A stretch of 64,000 nt of DNA from Saccharofermentans sp. Lineage in GTDB: Bacteria; Bacillota; Clostridia; Saccharofermentanales; Saccharofermentanaceae. Each line of letters opens with the position of its first letter. Positions within the stretch are counted from its first letter, which is position 1. The notes under the pieces are model-generated. The model was not told where the DNA came from and did not search any database. It saw only the letters and a program-made list of their open reading frames with translations. The DNA lies in assembly GCA_024684815.1 (NCBI GenBank), contig JAIKWL010000055.1, positions 1-64,000 on the forward strand, written 5' to 3'. This document shows positions 43,491 to 52,467 of this stretch, in pieces. The position numbers and the translations under genes are program-made.

Positions 43491-43518
43491 AAGGGACTCC
43501 CGACGGAGCCCCTTTTTT
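43491..43518 (+). terminator. Rho-independent terminator of the XRE gene
   Basis: GGG-A-CTCC pairs with GGAG-CCC around CGAC, followed by TTTTTT (43513-43518). Confidence 0.88.
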
Positions 43519-43585
43519 ATTTCTCCTGCAGCGTTTTCCGGTGATAGAATATTGATATTATCTGTCCGTATTCAAGAGGCTGAAG

Positions 43586-44290
43586 ATGAGATATTTTGAA
43601 CACTTCTGTCCGGAGCATATATTTATGCTCATCCTGATCACTGCCGCAGTAGTGACCGGACTTTTATTCGCACGCAAACTCTCATCTTCAGGTTTTGATA
43701 AACTTGCGCGCATCCTCTCTTTAGCAGTTCTTGCCGGTGAGATCCTGCAGGATATCCTGCTTATAAGAGACGGTGGAAACTTCATAGAATTTCTTCCTTT
43801 GCATCTTTGCAATCTCGGCATCTTTGTGAATATCATTGCTTCTTTCACCAGAGGGAAGATATCGTCTTTCTTTGCCGAGATCTCGCTTATCCTTATAATG
43901 CCCGGTGCTTTGGGAGCTTTGCTCTTCCCTGACTGGAACTATAGACCTTTCTGGTCCTACCTTCCGCTTCTCTGTTTTCTGACACACACGCTTCTTTTGT
44001 TCATTCCTCTGCTGTTTTTCACAAGGAAAAGATCCAGAGTATCATTTGGTCACTTCTGGTATTCATATCTTTTCCTCGCAGTTGTTGTTCCGCCGTTATA
44101 TCTCTTCGATAAGAAAGCAGGAACAAACTATCTGTTTCTTATGTACCCTCCAAAGAGTTCTCCGCTGGAATGGGTATTGCATATAACAGGTGATAAGCTT
44201 TATCTTTTCGGAGTCTTCGTATTGCTTACACTTGTGCTGGCAATCGAATATGCCCTTTATTCAGGCGTGCAGAAGATCATTCGCAGATAG
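43586..44290 (+). CDS. YwaF / TIGR02206-family membrane protein
   Basis: 234 residues, six or seven transmembrane helices. The pattern HLCNLGIFVNIIASFTRG, LIMPGALGALLFPDWNYRPFWSYLPLLCFLTHTLLLFIPLLF and a KAGTNYLFLMYPPKSSPLEWV loop match the TIGR02206/YwaF family. Function unknown; no catalytic motif known. Ends at a bidirectional terminator shared with the NlpC-like gene. Confidence 0.85.
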   Translation: MRYFEHFCPEHIFMLILITAAVVTGLLFARKLSSSGFDKLARILSLAVLAGEILQDILLIRDGGNFIEFLPLHLCNLGIFVNIIASFTRGKISSFFAEISLILIMPGALGALLFPDWNYRPFWSYLPLLCFLTHTLLLFIPLLFFTRKRSRVSFGHFWYSYLFLAVVVPPLYLFDKKAGTNYLFLMYPPKSSPLEWVLHITGDKLYLFGVFVLLTLVLAIEYALYSGVQKIIRR

Positions 44291-44300
44291 TCTTACGAAA

Positions 44301-44340
44301 AAGAACTGCCCCGTAACCACACGGGACAGTTCTTGATTTT
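44301..44340. terminator. Bidirectional terminator between convergent genes
   Basis: AAGAACTG-C-CCCGT pairs with ACGGG-A-CAGTTCTT around AACCAC. T residues follow on the plus strand (GATTTTTTAT) and TTCTTTTTCG on the minus strand, so it can stop both the YwaF-like and NlpC-like transcripts. Confidence 0.85.
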
Positions 44341-44379
44341 TTATTTATTTAGTTATCAGGATTTATGCTTTTACCGTGG

Positions 44380-45564
44380 TTATCCTTCCACCAGTGCTCC
44401 GTCTTTGCCGAAGTAGTACTTGATACCGTTAAAGTCCAGCAAGCCCGTCGTCATTTTGCCTGTCTCGTCAAAGTAATACCAGTTCAGACCGATCAGTTTC
44501 CAGCCCTTGGCCATATTGCCTGAAAGGCCGAAATAATACCACTTGCCTTCGACGTTCTTCCAGCCGATCGCCATGTCACCATTGTTACCAAAGAAATACA
44601 GGATGCCTCCCAACTGCTTCCATCCGGTTGACATCGCGCCTGATTCCTCAAAGAAATACCATTTTGTGTCGACAAATTTCCAGCCTGTAGCCATGGAACC
44701 GTCGCTGTTCAGGTAATACCATTTGCCGCCTTGTTCTTTCCAGCCGGTTGCCATGGCTCCTGATTCTTCGAGATAATACCATTTGCCGTCAACCTGCTTC
44801 CATCCGGTTACCATGTGACCGTCTGTATCCATGTAGTACCATACGTCATTTACCTTTACCCAGCCTGTGACCATAGCACCTTTGGAGTCAAGATAGTACC
44901 ACTTGCCGGCTTCTTTTTTCCAGCCTTTGTCCATGCTCCCCGACGTATTGAAATAATACCATTTACCGGATATCTGCTTCCAACCGGCAGGTTTATCGAA
45001 TCCCGCTAATGGATTTTTTATTATCCTCTTTATGCTCCTGATCGGCATCATGTCAATATTATCGATTACAACCTTTTCTAATGTGCTCGAAGCATGTATG
45101 ACCTTGCCGAGTCCGATATATATGCCGACATGGCCGCTGTATGTACCGAAGTCGTAGCAGACAATATCACCAGGCATGATCTCGTTTCTTTCCACTTCAA
45201 ATCCTGCATGTTTGCAGATTTGATCACTACTATGTGGAATAGAGACACCAACCTGTTCATAACAGTATAGAACAAGACCTGACGCATCTATGCCTTTTCC
45301 GGATGAACCGGCAAAAACATATGGTGTGTCGAGCATAGCATTTGCAATGCAGGCGATGCTTCTGCCATTGAAACCTTCAATATATATTCCGATTTCATCT
45401 TTCTGCGCGTCAGGAGCATATTTGATAACGGAGTCAATAACGTCAGCGCTGACAGTATTCTCAATGCCTGCCGGCAGACTTACTACCATGAGTGCCGCAG
45501 CAAAGCCGGCAGCAGCTCTGGTCAGACTTTGTTTACCGTAACGGTAAAGTGATGTTCTCTTCAT
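44380..45564 (-). CDS. Secreted NlpC/P60-like protein lacking the catalytic Cys, with ten wall-binding repeats
   Basis: 394 residues. Signal peptide 1-40, then an NlpC/P60-type domain (about 70-190). The site that should read DCSGLV is GIDASGLVLYC: the codon for the catalytic Cys is GCG (Ala). The His in YSGHVGIYIG and the later His in VIHASST are kept. Ten 20-residue choline-binding-type repeats (GKWYYLDSKGAMVTGW pattern, about 193-394) anchor the protein to the wall. Either the hydrolase is inactive and serves as a binding module, or the nearby Cys of LVLYC replaces it. Confidence 0.88.
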   Translation of the reverse strand: MKRTSLYRYGKQSLTRAAAGFAAALMVVSLPAGIENTVSADVIDSVIKYAPDAQKDEIGIYIEGFNGRSIACIANAMLDTPYVFAGSSGKGIDASGLVLYCYEQVGVSIPHSSDQICKHAGFEVERNEIMPGDIVCYDFGTYSGHVGIYIGLGKVIHASSTLEKVVIDNIDMMPIRSIKRIIKNPLAGFDKPAGWKQISGKWYYFNTSGSMDKGWKKEAGKWYYLDSKGAMVTGWVKVNDVWYYMDTDGHMVTGWKQVDGKWYYLEESGAMATGWKEQGGKWYYLNSDGSMATGWKFVDTKWYFFEESGAMSTGWKQLGGILYFFGNNGDMAIGWKNVEGKWYYFGLSGNMAKGWKLIGLNWYYFDETGKMTTGLLDFNGIKYYFGKDGALVEG

Positions 45565-45779
45565 ATAGCTTCACGTCCTTTCTTTGCTCATATGACAATA
45601 TACCGATTATACTTATACTTGATTTTGTGTTTGCGGCAGGAACGGGTGTGATTTTGTGGCAATACTATGGCTTTGTGTATGAAACCACAATTAAATCTTC
45701 GGATGATTGTAAATACAAAGACTGCTGACATATGCCGAATGCTTTTCGGATCCCGTCAAACAATACAAAAAATCTCTCG

Positions 45780-45808
45780 TTGACATTTATGGTAAAAAGT
45801 ACCATAAT
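45780..45808 (+). promoter_or_regulatory. Promoter of the NAD salvage operon
   Basis: TTGACA (45780-45785), a 17-base spacer and CATAAT (45803-45808). The spacer is filled by a palindromic operator. Start of transcription expected near 45815. Confidence 0.85.
45789..45805. promoter_or_regulatory. Palindromic operator 1 (NrtR-type)
   Basis: ATGGTA-AAAAG-TACCAT, six-base perfect arms, between the -35 and -10 elements. A bound repressor would exclude RNA polymerase. It shares GGT...ACC half-sites with operator 2. Confidence 0.75.
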
Positions 45809-45812
45809 ACAA

Positions 45813-45829
45813 GTGGTTATAAATACCAC
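45813..45829. promoter_or_regulatory. Palindromic operator 2 (NrtR-type)
   Basis: GTGGT-TATAAAT-ACCAC, five-base arms and the same 17-base length as operator 1. The centres are 24 bases apart. It covers the expected transcription start and ends one base before the RBS GGAGG. Confidence 0.7.
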
Positions 45830-45842
45830 AGGAGGAATTGAT

Positions 45843-46601
45843 ATGAAAAAGCAGAATGTTTCAAAAGAAGAGATGGATTTCCTTAGCAAGTACGATGCTT
45901 CAGCATTTGAGCGCCCTTCAGTCACGGCTGATGTGGTCATCTTCACATTAGATTCCTCCGATGAACTCTGCATTCTTCTCATCAAGCGCGGAGAGCACCC
46001 GTTCAAAGGATGCTGGGCAATACCGGGCGGATTCTTAAAAGCCGGAGAAGAATCTATCGACGAGGCAGCTGCAAGAGAACTCAGGACCGAGACCAACATA
46101 GACAATGTATTTCTGAAGCAGCTCTACACTTTCGGCAACATAGGACGCGATCCGAGAACTACGGTTATCTCAGTCGCATACACCGCACTCGTACCTAAGC
46201 ATCAGCTCGATATCAAGGCCGGTGACGATGCGCAGGATGCAAAGCTTTTCAAGATAAAGTACGACGTTGAAGGAATAGTTTTCACCAATGGAGATCTGAC
46301 AATAACCGAGAGCGATCTGGCATTCGATCACAACGAGATAATCAAGATGGCGATAACCAGACTCCGTAACCGCATCGATTACGAAGATGATGCATTTAAC
46401 CTTTTAAGAGACAGGAACGAGTTCACCATATCAGAACTTAAAAGGATCTACGAGACGATAAAGAACAAGTCACTGGATCTTCCGAATTTCAGAAAGACTT
46501 TCTTAAGAGATTATGTCTCAACAGGCAAAGTTACTGATCTCGGAAAGACCGTTATCTCGAAAGGAAAACCGGCAAGATTATACAAACTGATCGGGAGATA
46601 A
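45843..46601 (+). CDS. nrtR: NrtR-type Nudix-like transcriptional regulator of NAD metabolism
   Basis: 252 residues from the ATG at 45843 (GGAGG seven bases upstream). The N-terminal Nudix fold carries GGFLKAGEESIDEAAARELRTETNI, where RELxEExG has become RELRTETN, so hydrolysis is unlikely. The C-terminal 70 residues form the winged helix of NrtR proteins (FTISELKRIYETIKNKSLDLPNFRKTFL). NrtR represses NAD synthesis genes and is released by ADP-ribose compounds. Here it heads an operon with an NMN adenylyltransferase-like gene and pnuC, and two palindromic operators lie in its promoter. Confidence 0.88.
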   Translation: MKKQNVSKEEMDFLSKYDASAFERPSVTADVVIFTLDSSDELCILLIKRGEHPFKGCWAIPGGFLKAGEESIDEAAARELRTETNIDNVFLKQLYTFGNIGRDPRTTVISVAYTALVPKHQLDIKAGDDAQDAKLFKIKYDVEGIVFTNGDLTITESDLAFDHNEIIKMAITRLRNRIDYEDDAFNLLRDRNEFTISELKRIYETIKNKSLDLPNFRKTFLRDYVSTGKVTDLGKTVISKGKPARLYKLIGR

Positions 46602-46605
46602 GACT

Positions 46606-47094
46606 ATGGAAACAGTATATGGTTTTTACGGCGGCAAATTCATGCCGTTACATAAAGGACATCTGTACTGCATAGATACTGCTGCAAAAATGTGTGACCA
46701 CGTTACGGTCATTATGTTCATTAACGGTGACGACGAATTAAAGATCAGGAAGACTGATAAAGACGAGATGCTCAGTGTCGAAGCACGAACAGCACAACTG
46801 GAGAGAGTGTGCGAACTCTATCCCGGCGTTGAATTTCACATCATTGACGATGAACCGTTAAGAGATCCTGACGGATCAGAAAACTGGGATAAGGAGACAC
46901 CGCTCGTAAGACAATATGTGCCCTATATGGATTATGTCTTCTCAAGCGAGCCCCAATACGGAGCATATTTCTCAAGGGCTTACCCGGAAGCAACACATAT
47001 CATCGTGGATGCCAAACGCACCAAATATCCTATAAGCGGAACGATGATAAGGGCAATGGAACTGATGGAGGATAAAAAGAAATGGATGGTATAA
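46606..47094 (+). CDS. NadR-like nicotinamide-nucleotide adenylyltransferase
   Basis: 162 residues, a nucleotidyltransferase fold. YGFYGGKFMPLHKGHLYCID holds the HxGH motif and YPISGTMIRAM the ISGTxIR motif. NadR-like enzymes join NMN and ATP into NAD. The kinase domain of full NadR is absent. It lies four bases after the NrtR gene and overlaps pnuC by 13 bases, so regulator, enzyme and transporter form one unit. Confidence 0.85.
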   Translation: METVYGFYGGKFMPLHKGHLYCIDTAAKMCDHVTVIMFINGDDELKIRKTDKDEMLSVEARTAQLERVCELYPGVEFHIIDDEPLRDPDGSENWDKETPLVRQYVPYMDYVFSSEPQYGAYFSRAYPEATHIIVDAKRTKYPISGTMIRAMELMEDKKKWMV

Positions 47095-47870
47095 CAATAA
47101 AGAAACAGGAGAAAGAGGCTAACTTATTTATCAAGATAGGCAGAGCATTCAAGAGCCTTAAGTGGTACGAGATCGTGATGTGCATCATCATGTTCGGCAT
47201 CTCTGTTTACTATGCGATCGAACCGCAGGAAGGCACACCTCAGTGGCTTGCAATAATAAATTTCATATCGGGCTTATGCGGCATAATATGCATATTCTTC
47301 TGCGCAAAGGCAAACAGAATGAACTTTCCCTTCGCGGTGATCAACACGATCGTTTTCGCGATCTATCTGGGATACTTCGGGATCTGGGCTACATTCTGGC
47401 TCGAAGTTATCGTTTATACGCCGCTTAATATCTACAGCTGGATCAACTGGTATAAACACAAGGACAACGACGACAAGCTTCTGGCTAAGTCCAAAGTTCT
47501 TAAGTGGTGGCAGCATGTCATAGTAGCGGCAGTTATAATCGCGCTGACAACTTTGGTCTATTTCGCGCTGAGCTTTCTTGCCGGAGATACATGGATGAAG
47601 TTCGCGGCAAGATTCGGCTGGAATGTCACATTCATGAAGTGGCTCGATGCAGCGATATTTGCGATCGGTATCGTTGCAAGCATACTGGAAGCATTGAGAT
47701 ACAAAGCACAGTACGGCTGGTGGCTGATAACAGATGTTATTGCAGTTACACAGTATATCCTTAAAGGCGATCCGGTCTATGTCACAAAGAAGACCATCTA
47801 TCTGATCGAAGCTTTCATAGGATTTGCGAACTGGAGCAAACTTGCAAAAAAGAACACCGGAAATGAGTAG
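47082..47870 (+). CDS. pnuC: PnuC-type nicotinamide riboside transporter
   Basis: 262 residues with seven or eight transmembrane helices. Family motifs are NFISGLCGIICIFFCAKANRMNFPFAVINTIVFAIY, the tryptophan-rich YSWINWYKHKDND, and RYKAQYGWWLITDVIAVTQYI. PnuC brings nicotinamide riboside into the cell by facilitated diffusion; a kinase to phosphorylate it is not in this window. Third gene of the operon. Confidence 0.92.
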   Translation: MDGITIKKQEKEANLFIKIGRAFKSLKWYEIVMCIIMFGISVYYAIEPQEGTPQWLAIINFISGLCGIICIFFCAKANRMNFPFAVINTIVFAIYLGYFGIWATFWLEVIVYTPLNIYSWINWYKHKDNDDKLLAKSKVLKWWQHVIVAAVIIALTTLVYFALSFLAGDTWMKFAARFGWNVTFMKWLDAAIFAIGIVASILEALRYKAQYGWWLITDVIAVTQYILKGDPVYVTKKTIYLIEAFIGFANWSKLAKKNTGNE

Positions 47871-47907
47871 TGATCAGCTCATTCTCCTGTAAAGGAGGAC
47901 TTGCAAC

Positions 47908-48435
47908 ATGTTTATATCATTATGTGCTTCACGGATGGCCTTTCTGACTGATCCAGGTTACAGTTTTTGTGTTGAATGCAATACCGATAAATACGAGAGG
48001 ATAGCCTGGACAAACAATGAGATCAGGATCGTTTTAGAGCATACATATTACGAATTCTGCCTGGAACTTTCAATATACATAAGAGGCAAAGAGGTTGATG
48101 TTGACAGATTCTTTAATGATCTGGACATTCCCTGCAGATCACGTTATGAGTACTGGGGAGCCGGTATGGAAAAAGGTGTTGAATTCTTTGCCGCTGCACT
48201 GGATAAACTGATCAATGATATTTATTTGACGGACAAAGACGGTTTATTGCAATTGCTCGAAAAAACATTGACACCTCCTCCGGCACCCTTGCACGAATAC
48301 TATCTGACGATCGCTGACTGTGCATATCTTTCCGGCGATTTCCAATGGGCGGCAAGGTTCTATAAGCTGGCAGAAGGTTTCATGACAGGATTACAAAAGA
48401 AAAGATATGCGAGAGCACTTTCGAAGATCCGGTAA
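47908..48435 (+). CDS. Hypothetical protein between pnuC and the ADP-ribosylglycohydrolase
   Basis: 175 residues, strong RBS (AAAGGAGG). No family recognised. It is cytoplasmic. The last 60 residues (HEYYLTIADCAYLSGDFQWAARFYKLAEGF) look like a TPR-type helix pair. It is 37 bases after pnuC and 23 before the ADP-ribosylglycohydrolase gene, so it may belong to the same transcript. Confidence 0.65.
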   Translation: MFISLCASRMAFLTDPGYSFCVECNTDKYERIAWTNNEIRIVLEHTYYEFCLELSIYIRGKEVDVDRFFNDLDIPCRSRYEYWGAGMEKGVEFFAAALDKLINDIYLTDKDGLLQLLEKTLTPPPAPLHEYYLTIADCAYLSGDFQWAARFYKLAEGFMTGLQKKRYARALSKIR

Positions 48436-48458
48436 TCATTCCGGTATAGGAGGAAAAC

Positions 48459-49241
48459 ATGTACGGAGCTGTTTTCGGTGACATCATAGGATCACATTAC
48501 GAATGGCACAACGTCAAATCAGAAGATTTCGAGCTGTTCCCAAAAGAAGCACGCTTTACTGACGATACTGTGCTTACCGTTGCAGTCGCGGAAGCAATTC
48601 TCAATATGGGTGATAACTCACCAAGAAAATGTTACGCCACACATATAAAAGCATATTATTCACGCTATCCGTATGCAGGCTTCGGAAACATGTTCAGGAG
48701 CTGGGCAGAGAGTCCTTCACTTCAGATCCAGCGCAGTTACGGCAACGGTGCTTCTATGAGAGTATCTGCTATCGGCTGGGCATTTAATGACGAGAAGGAG
48801 ATACTGCGGCAGGTCAGTGAAAGCTGCTATTATACCCACCACAACCGCGAAGCGGTAATGTGTGCACAGGCTGTGGCAATCGCTGTTTTCATGGCAAGAA
48901 CAGGAGCCTCCAAAGAAGATATCAGATCACGCTTGGAGAACGAATTCAAACTGCATTTCGAGAGTATTGAAATCCTGCGCGCTTCGTATCAGTTCGATTC
49001 GCGTTCGATCAGATCAGTACCTCATGCGATCGAAGCGTTCTTCGAGTCGGAAGATTATGAATCGTGCATAAGGCGCGCGGTATCTTTGGGCGGTGACAGC
49101 GATACCATAGCGGCAATTGCAGGAGGAATTGCCGAAGCGTACTATCATGAGATCCCCTCTCACATAGCAAACAAAGGAAAACTGATCCTGGACAGCGGAT
49201 TGAAACGGGTGCTGAATCAGTTCGGACAGCGCTTCTGTTAG
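48459..49241 (+). CDS. ADP-ribosylglycohydrolase family protein
   Basis: 260 residues. The N-terminal GAVFGDIIGSHYEWHN and TDDTVLTVAVAEAI and the C-terminal GGDSDTIAAIAGGIAEAYY form the DraG-type metal site (Thr-Asp-Asp and Asp-Ser-Asp-Thr). These enzymes remove ADP-ribose from proteins, nucleic acids or small molecules. Its place after the NrtR operon fits, since ADP-ribose is the NrtR effector and a NAD breakdown product. Confidence 0.92.
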   Translation: MYGAVFGDIIGSHYEWHNVKSEDFELFPKEARFTDDTVLTVAVAEAILNMGDNSPRKCYATHIKAYYSRYPYAGFGNMFRSWAESPSLQIQRSYGNGASMRVSAIGWAFNDEKEILRQVSESCYYTHHNREAVMCAQAVAIAVFMARTGASKEDIRSRLENEFKLHFESIEILRASYQFDSRSIRSVPHAIEAFFESEDYESCIRRAVSLGGDSDTIAAIAGGIAEAYYHEIPSHIANKGKLILDSGLKRVLNQFGQRFC

Positions 49242-49348
49242 CTTAATAACATTACCTCTCAGACAGCAACCTTTTTATCACTTCTTCCCTGTGCTACAAT
49301 CAGCCTTGGAATATCAATTATGCTTGACTTGGAGAATTGGAAATCGAC

Positions 49349-51004
49349 ATGGATAAAATCAGAAAGCTCACGGCAGGAATACTTGCATTTGTTATGCTCT
49401 CAGGTGTTCTTTGTTCGTGTTCCTCATCCAAAGATGATCAGGAACAAAAGCTCATCAAAGCGATACCCGAAGAATTTCTCGATGCAGTTATTGAAGAAGA
49501 TGATATTAAGATCAAATCACTCAGCAAAGAATATGATCCGGAAAGTCTCCTCCTTTTCCATGATGATTCCGAAGAATACAATGAGATCTGCAAAGCGATC
49601 ATTCAGACAGCAACTATAGAAGATACCGGAACTCCGGAGATAGACAGAAAAAACGGCAGTGCCAGGCTCACAGTAACGGTCTCACTGCTTGATCTTGATT
49701 CCTTTTACCGGGACAACTCCGAATACATGAAGTATCAGCCGACGCTGGATGCTTTGAGAAAATACAATAAATTCACGGATACCGATATCGATCTTGAATT
49801 CATCTATGACGATCTGAGGGACAAATGGTTCCTTAAGAGCGGATCTGCCAGAAAGCTTCACAAACTCATCGCTTCCGTTAATGCGAACTTTCCGGTCACA
49901 GTCCTCCCTGAAGAGGCCGAAGAGATCGTAAATAATTATTTTGAAAACCTTGCTTCTGGCGTTTTTGATGAATCCTTTGACTGGGAGGAATTCCAGGTTT
50001 ATGACAACACGGTGGACAGCGGTACAGGAATAAAGGCACAGGAAGCAACCGAACGTTTTATCAGTGAATATTTTCAATATATCCTCGATCATGATCACAA
50101 ACTTGAAACAGTTGACGGTTACAAATACGTTTTAAGCGGCTGGGCACCTTCCCATGATGAATTAAGTCAGGTGCTTTTTAAAGATGACTTCGTGACAGGT
50201 TCATGCATGAACAGGATCAGTTTTGAAGAATTCCTTTTAGAAGGAGACGGTCTTTGGGAGCGTGAGACTGAACTGGTATACAACACGCTTACTGAAGCTG
50301 TCGATGAATGCAGTCCGGAAGAGTACCGGGCCACAATAAAAGTAAATGCATATTCCGAAGCCGGTATGGAACAGATTCCTGAGCATGATTCACTCATAAT
50401 CGAACCTTCTATCGGGTTTTATCAGGCTGATCACGGAGTCGGCTGGGAACAGTTATACAACTGCACCAAAAAGGCACTGGACACTCTTTATGAGAATGGC
50501 AAGATCGATAAAGGAACATACGATTCACGTATAGGCAGACTGACACCCGAAAACTACGGTTATGTTCCTGACGGAAGCATCAGTTATTCAGGTCATCCGA
50601 ATCAGGCATTGGGAACGCATGAACATTCTCCAAGTTTTGATGAGGACGGTACGACTATTTACGGATATTCAAATCCGGATGCTAACGGTTTCTGGATGCA
50701 CTATTCAAAAGAGTTGCTCGAAACGGTTTCTATCGGTTACTATATAGATGATTCGGGAATCTGGATATTCAGTACTTTCTTCGAACCTTTCGAAGCAGGC
50801 ACCAATCTTTCAGTCGAATGGAAGATCGACGGTGAGGATGCCGGTTCAGGCAGGATAACCGTCGAACAGAATTATAGTTATGAGATCGAAGTCCATCTTG
50901 AGACTGACAGATTTCCTTCTTCGCCGCACGTTTATGAAATGAGATTATGGTCTGAAGGCCGGGAACACGTTTACACATATGTAACTCTGACAGATACGAA
51001 CTGA
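49349..51004 (+). CDS. Large predicted lipoprotein, unknown function
   Basis: 551 residues from the ATG at 49349 (a TTG at 49337 leaves no room for an RBS). Lipoprotein signal MDKIRKLTAGILAFVMLSGVLCSCSSS. The first 170 residues resemble the DUF4878/DUF5105-type pattern of clostridial lipoproteins (LIKAIPEEFLDAVIEEDDIKIKSL). The last 130 residues look like an immunoglobulin-like or beta-sandwich module (GIWIFSTFFEPFEAGTNLSVEWKIDGEDAG). Function unknown. Confidence 0.75.
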   Translation: MDKIRKLTAGILAFVMLSGVLCSCSSSKDDQEQKLIKAIPEEFLDAVIEEDDIKIKSLSKEYDPESLLLFHDDSEEYNEICKAIIQTATIEDTGTPEIDRKNGSARLTVTVSLLDLDSFYRDNSEYMKYQPTLDALRKYNKFTDTDIDLEFIYDDLRDKWFLKSGSARKLHKLIASVNANFPVTVLPEEAEEIVNNYFENLASGVFDESFDWEEFQVYDNTVDSGTGIKAQEATERFISEYFQYILDHDHKLETVDGYKYVLSGWAPSHDELSQVLFKDDFVTGSCMNRISFEEFLLEGDGLWERETELVYNTLTEAVDECSPEEYRATIKVNAYSEAGMEQIPEHDSLIIEPSIGFYQADHGVGWEQLYNCTKKALDTLYENGKIDKGTYDSRIGRLTPENYGYVPDGSISYSGHPNQALGTHEHSPSFDEDGTTIYGYSNPDANGFWMHYSKELLETVSIGYYIDDSGIWIFSTFFEPFEAGTNLSVEWKIDGEDAGSGRITVEQNYSYEIEVHLETDRFPSSPHVYEMRLWSEGREHVYTYVTLTDTN

Positions 51005-51034
51005 TAATCATATTATCCGGAGGATGGTGGGGAT

Positions 51035-52138
51035 TTGAAAAGGGATAAGACTTTAGATTATCTTAGAGGATTAGCTGTTTTTCAGGTCGTGTTCGTTCAC
51101 GTCATTTACTGGCTTGATGTGATAAGACCGGAATTCCTTACCGTCGTCAAATCTTTCACTCTTTTTGAGATGTCCATATTCTTCTTCGTGACAGGTGCGG
51201 TAAACAGCATTAAAGAATATCCTTCATATGGTTCTTTCTGCGCAAAGCGTATAAAAGCATTGCTGGTTCCCTATTATGTCTACGCCTTAATATGCATAGC
51301 TATCTCTATCATTTACTATATTGCCGTTGGAGAGCTCTCTGCTATTCTTCTTATTAAGCTTCTGATATCATGGCTCATTCCCGTAAATACCCAGATCATG
51401 CCACTATGGTATTTTACCTGGGCAATGTGGTTTGTTCCCGTATACCTGATCTCCATTGTTATCTTTCCGGCAGTCAGAAAAGCTGTTCAAAGATACGGGC
51501 GTTTATCGATTGCTGTTCTGGTCCTGATATTTATAACAATTGAGATCATATTAACGTTGGCATTGTCAGGAGTTTCCGAAGAAGGTGCAGGCATATATAT
51601 CCACTCTTTATCCCTGATCATCGCGGAATCATCATTCTTAACTATCTTCATGGGAACAGGAGTGCTCTATTCCCAATTGAAGGAGCGCAGAAAAAAAGAC
51701 CTGATCTTATCGGCATCTGTCCTTGCTGCCTCGGCCGCAGGTCTCGCCATATCAGCCTTCCTGCCCGGTTCAACACTCGACATGCAGAAAAACCAATTCC
51801 CTGCAAATCACGTCTTTTTATTCTTCTCCTTCGCAATTATGACATCACTTTATCTTGCAATGCCTTTTATTAAGAAGGTATACCGCTCACTCATAAAAGT
51901 TATACCAGCTGCAGATAAACTCTTTACGGTCTTCTCGGATAACAGCATGTATGTATTCCTTTATCAGTCATTCGCTTTCTGGTTTACAGATCTTATTCTG
52001 TTGATCCTGAAACTTAATTACACTGTTTTTGAGCCGTTCGCCGCATTTATACTGGCCTATGCTCTTGTATGGTTCACCATAAAGATGATCGGGATGATCA
52101 AGTCTGCCGGAAAACGGTTACTGAAAAACAAAACTTAA
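51035..52138 (+). CDS. Acyltransferase 3-family membrane protein
   Basis: 367 residues from TTG at 51035 after GGAGG. The start RDKTLDYLRGLAVFQVVFVHVIYW is the acyltransferase 3 signature including the first-helix His; about ten transmembrane helices follow. Such proteins acylate exported sugars or wall polymers. It ends 71 bases before the PqqD gene and lies upstream in the same direction, but the PqqD gene has its own promoter-like sequence. Confidence 0.88.
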   Translation: MKRDKTLDYLRGLAVFQVVFVHVIYWLDVIRPEFLTVVKSFTLFEMSIFFFVTGAVNSIKEYPSYGSFCAKRIKALLVPYYVYALICIAISIIYYIAVGELSAILLIKLLISWLIPVNTQIMPLWYFTWAMWFVPVYLISIVIFPAVRKAVQRYGRLSIAVLVLIFITIEIILTLALSGVSEEGAGIYIHSLSLIIAESSFLTIFMGTGVLYSQLKERRKKDLILSASVLAASAAGLAISAFLPGSTLDMQKNQFPANHVFLFFSFAIMTSLYLAMPFIKKVYRSLIKVIPAADKLFTVFSDNSMYVFLYQSFAFWFTDLILLILKLNYTVFEPFAAFILAYALVWFTIKMIGMIKSAGKRLLKNKT

Positions 52139-52174
52139 ACCGTATCCCGGTTAAGATGTTCTCTTGATTTTTTA

Positions 52175-52183
52175 TGTTAAAAT
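52175..52183 (+). promoter_or_regulatory. Extended -10 element before the PqqD gene
   Basis: TG-T-TAAAAT, 26 bases before the ATG at 52210. No good -35 is seen, as allowed for extended -10 promoters. Confidence 0.45.
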
Positions 52184-52209
52184 ACTGAAAAAAACGAGAG
52201 GCTTTCTTT

Positions 52210-52467
52210 ATGAAACTCAATCCTTCTTTTCTTACTCATAACACATCCGACGAGTCTTACCTCGTCCCCACTTCCAATACATCTTTTTCCGGTATGGTGC
52301 GCGGCAACAAGACTTTGGGAGCGATAATCAAACTCTTAAAAGAAGAAACAACGGAAGAAGAAGTCATCAAAGCCATGCGCTCGAAGTTTGATGCTCCGGA
52401 GGGTGTCATCGAAAAGGACGTTAAATACGTAATTTCCGAACTTCAGAAGATCGGCGCATTAGAATGA
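52210..52467 (+). CDS. PqqD-family peptide-binding protein
   Basis: 85 residues. The start MKLNPSFLTHNTSDESYLVP, the GMVRGNKTLGAIIKLLKEETTEEEVIKAM helix-turn and the VIEKDVKYVISELQKIGALE end match the PqqD / RRE fold. PqqD-type domains bind leader peptides of ribosomal peptides and present them to modifying enzymes. It overlaps the kinase gene by four bases (ATGA). Confidence 0.9.
   Translation: MKLNPSFLTHNTSDESYLVPTSNTSFSGMVRGNKTLGAIIKLLKEETTEEEVIKAMRSKFDAPEGVIEKDVKYVISELQKIGALE

Noticed and set aside
45570..45728. Small coding frame on the plus strand upstream of the NAD operon
   Set aside because: It overlaps the start of the NlpC-like gene, has no RBS and no recognisable product; the space is better explained as two divergent promoters.
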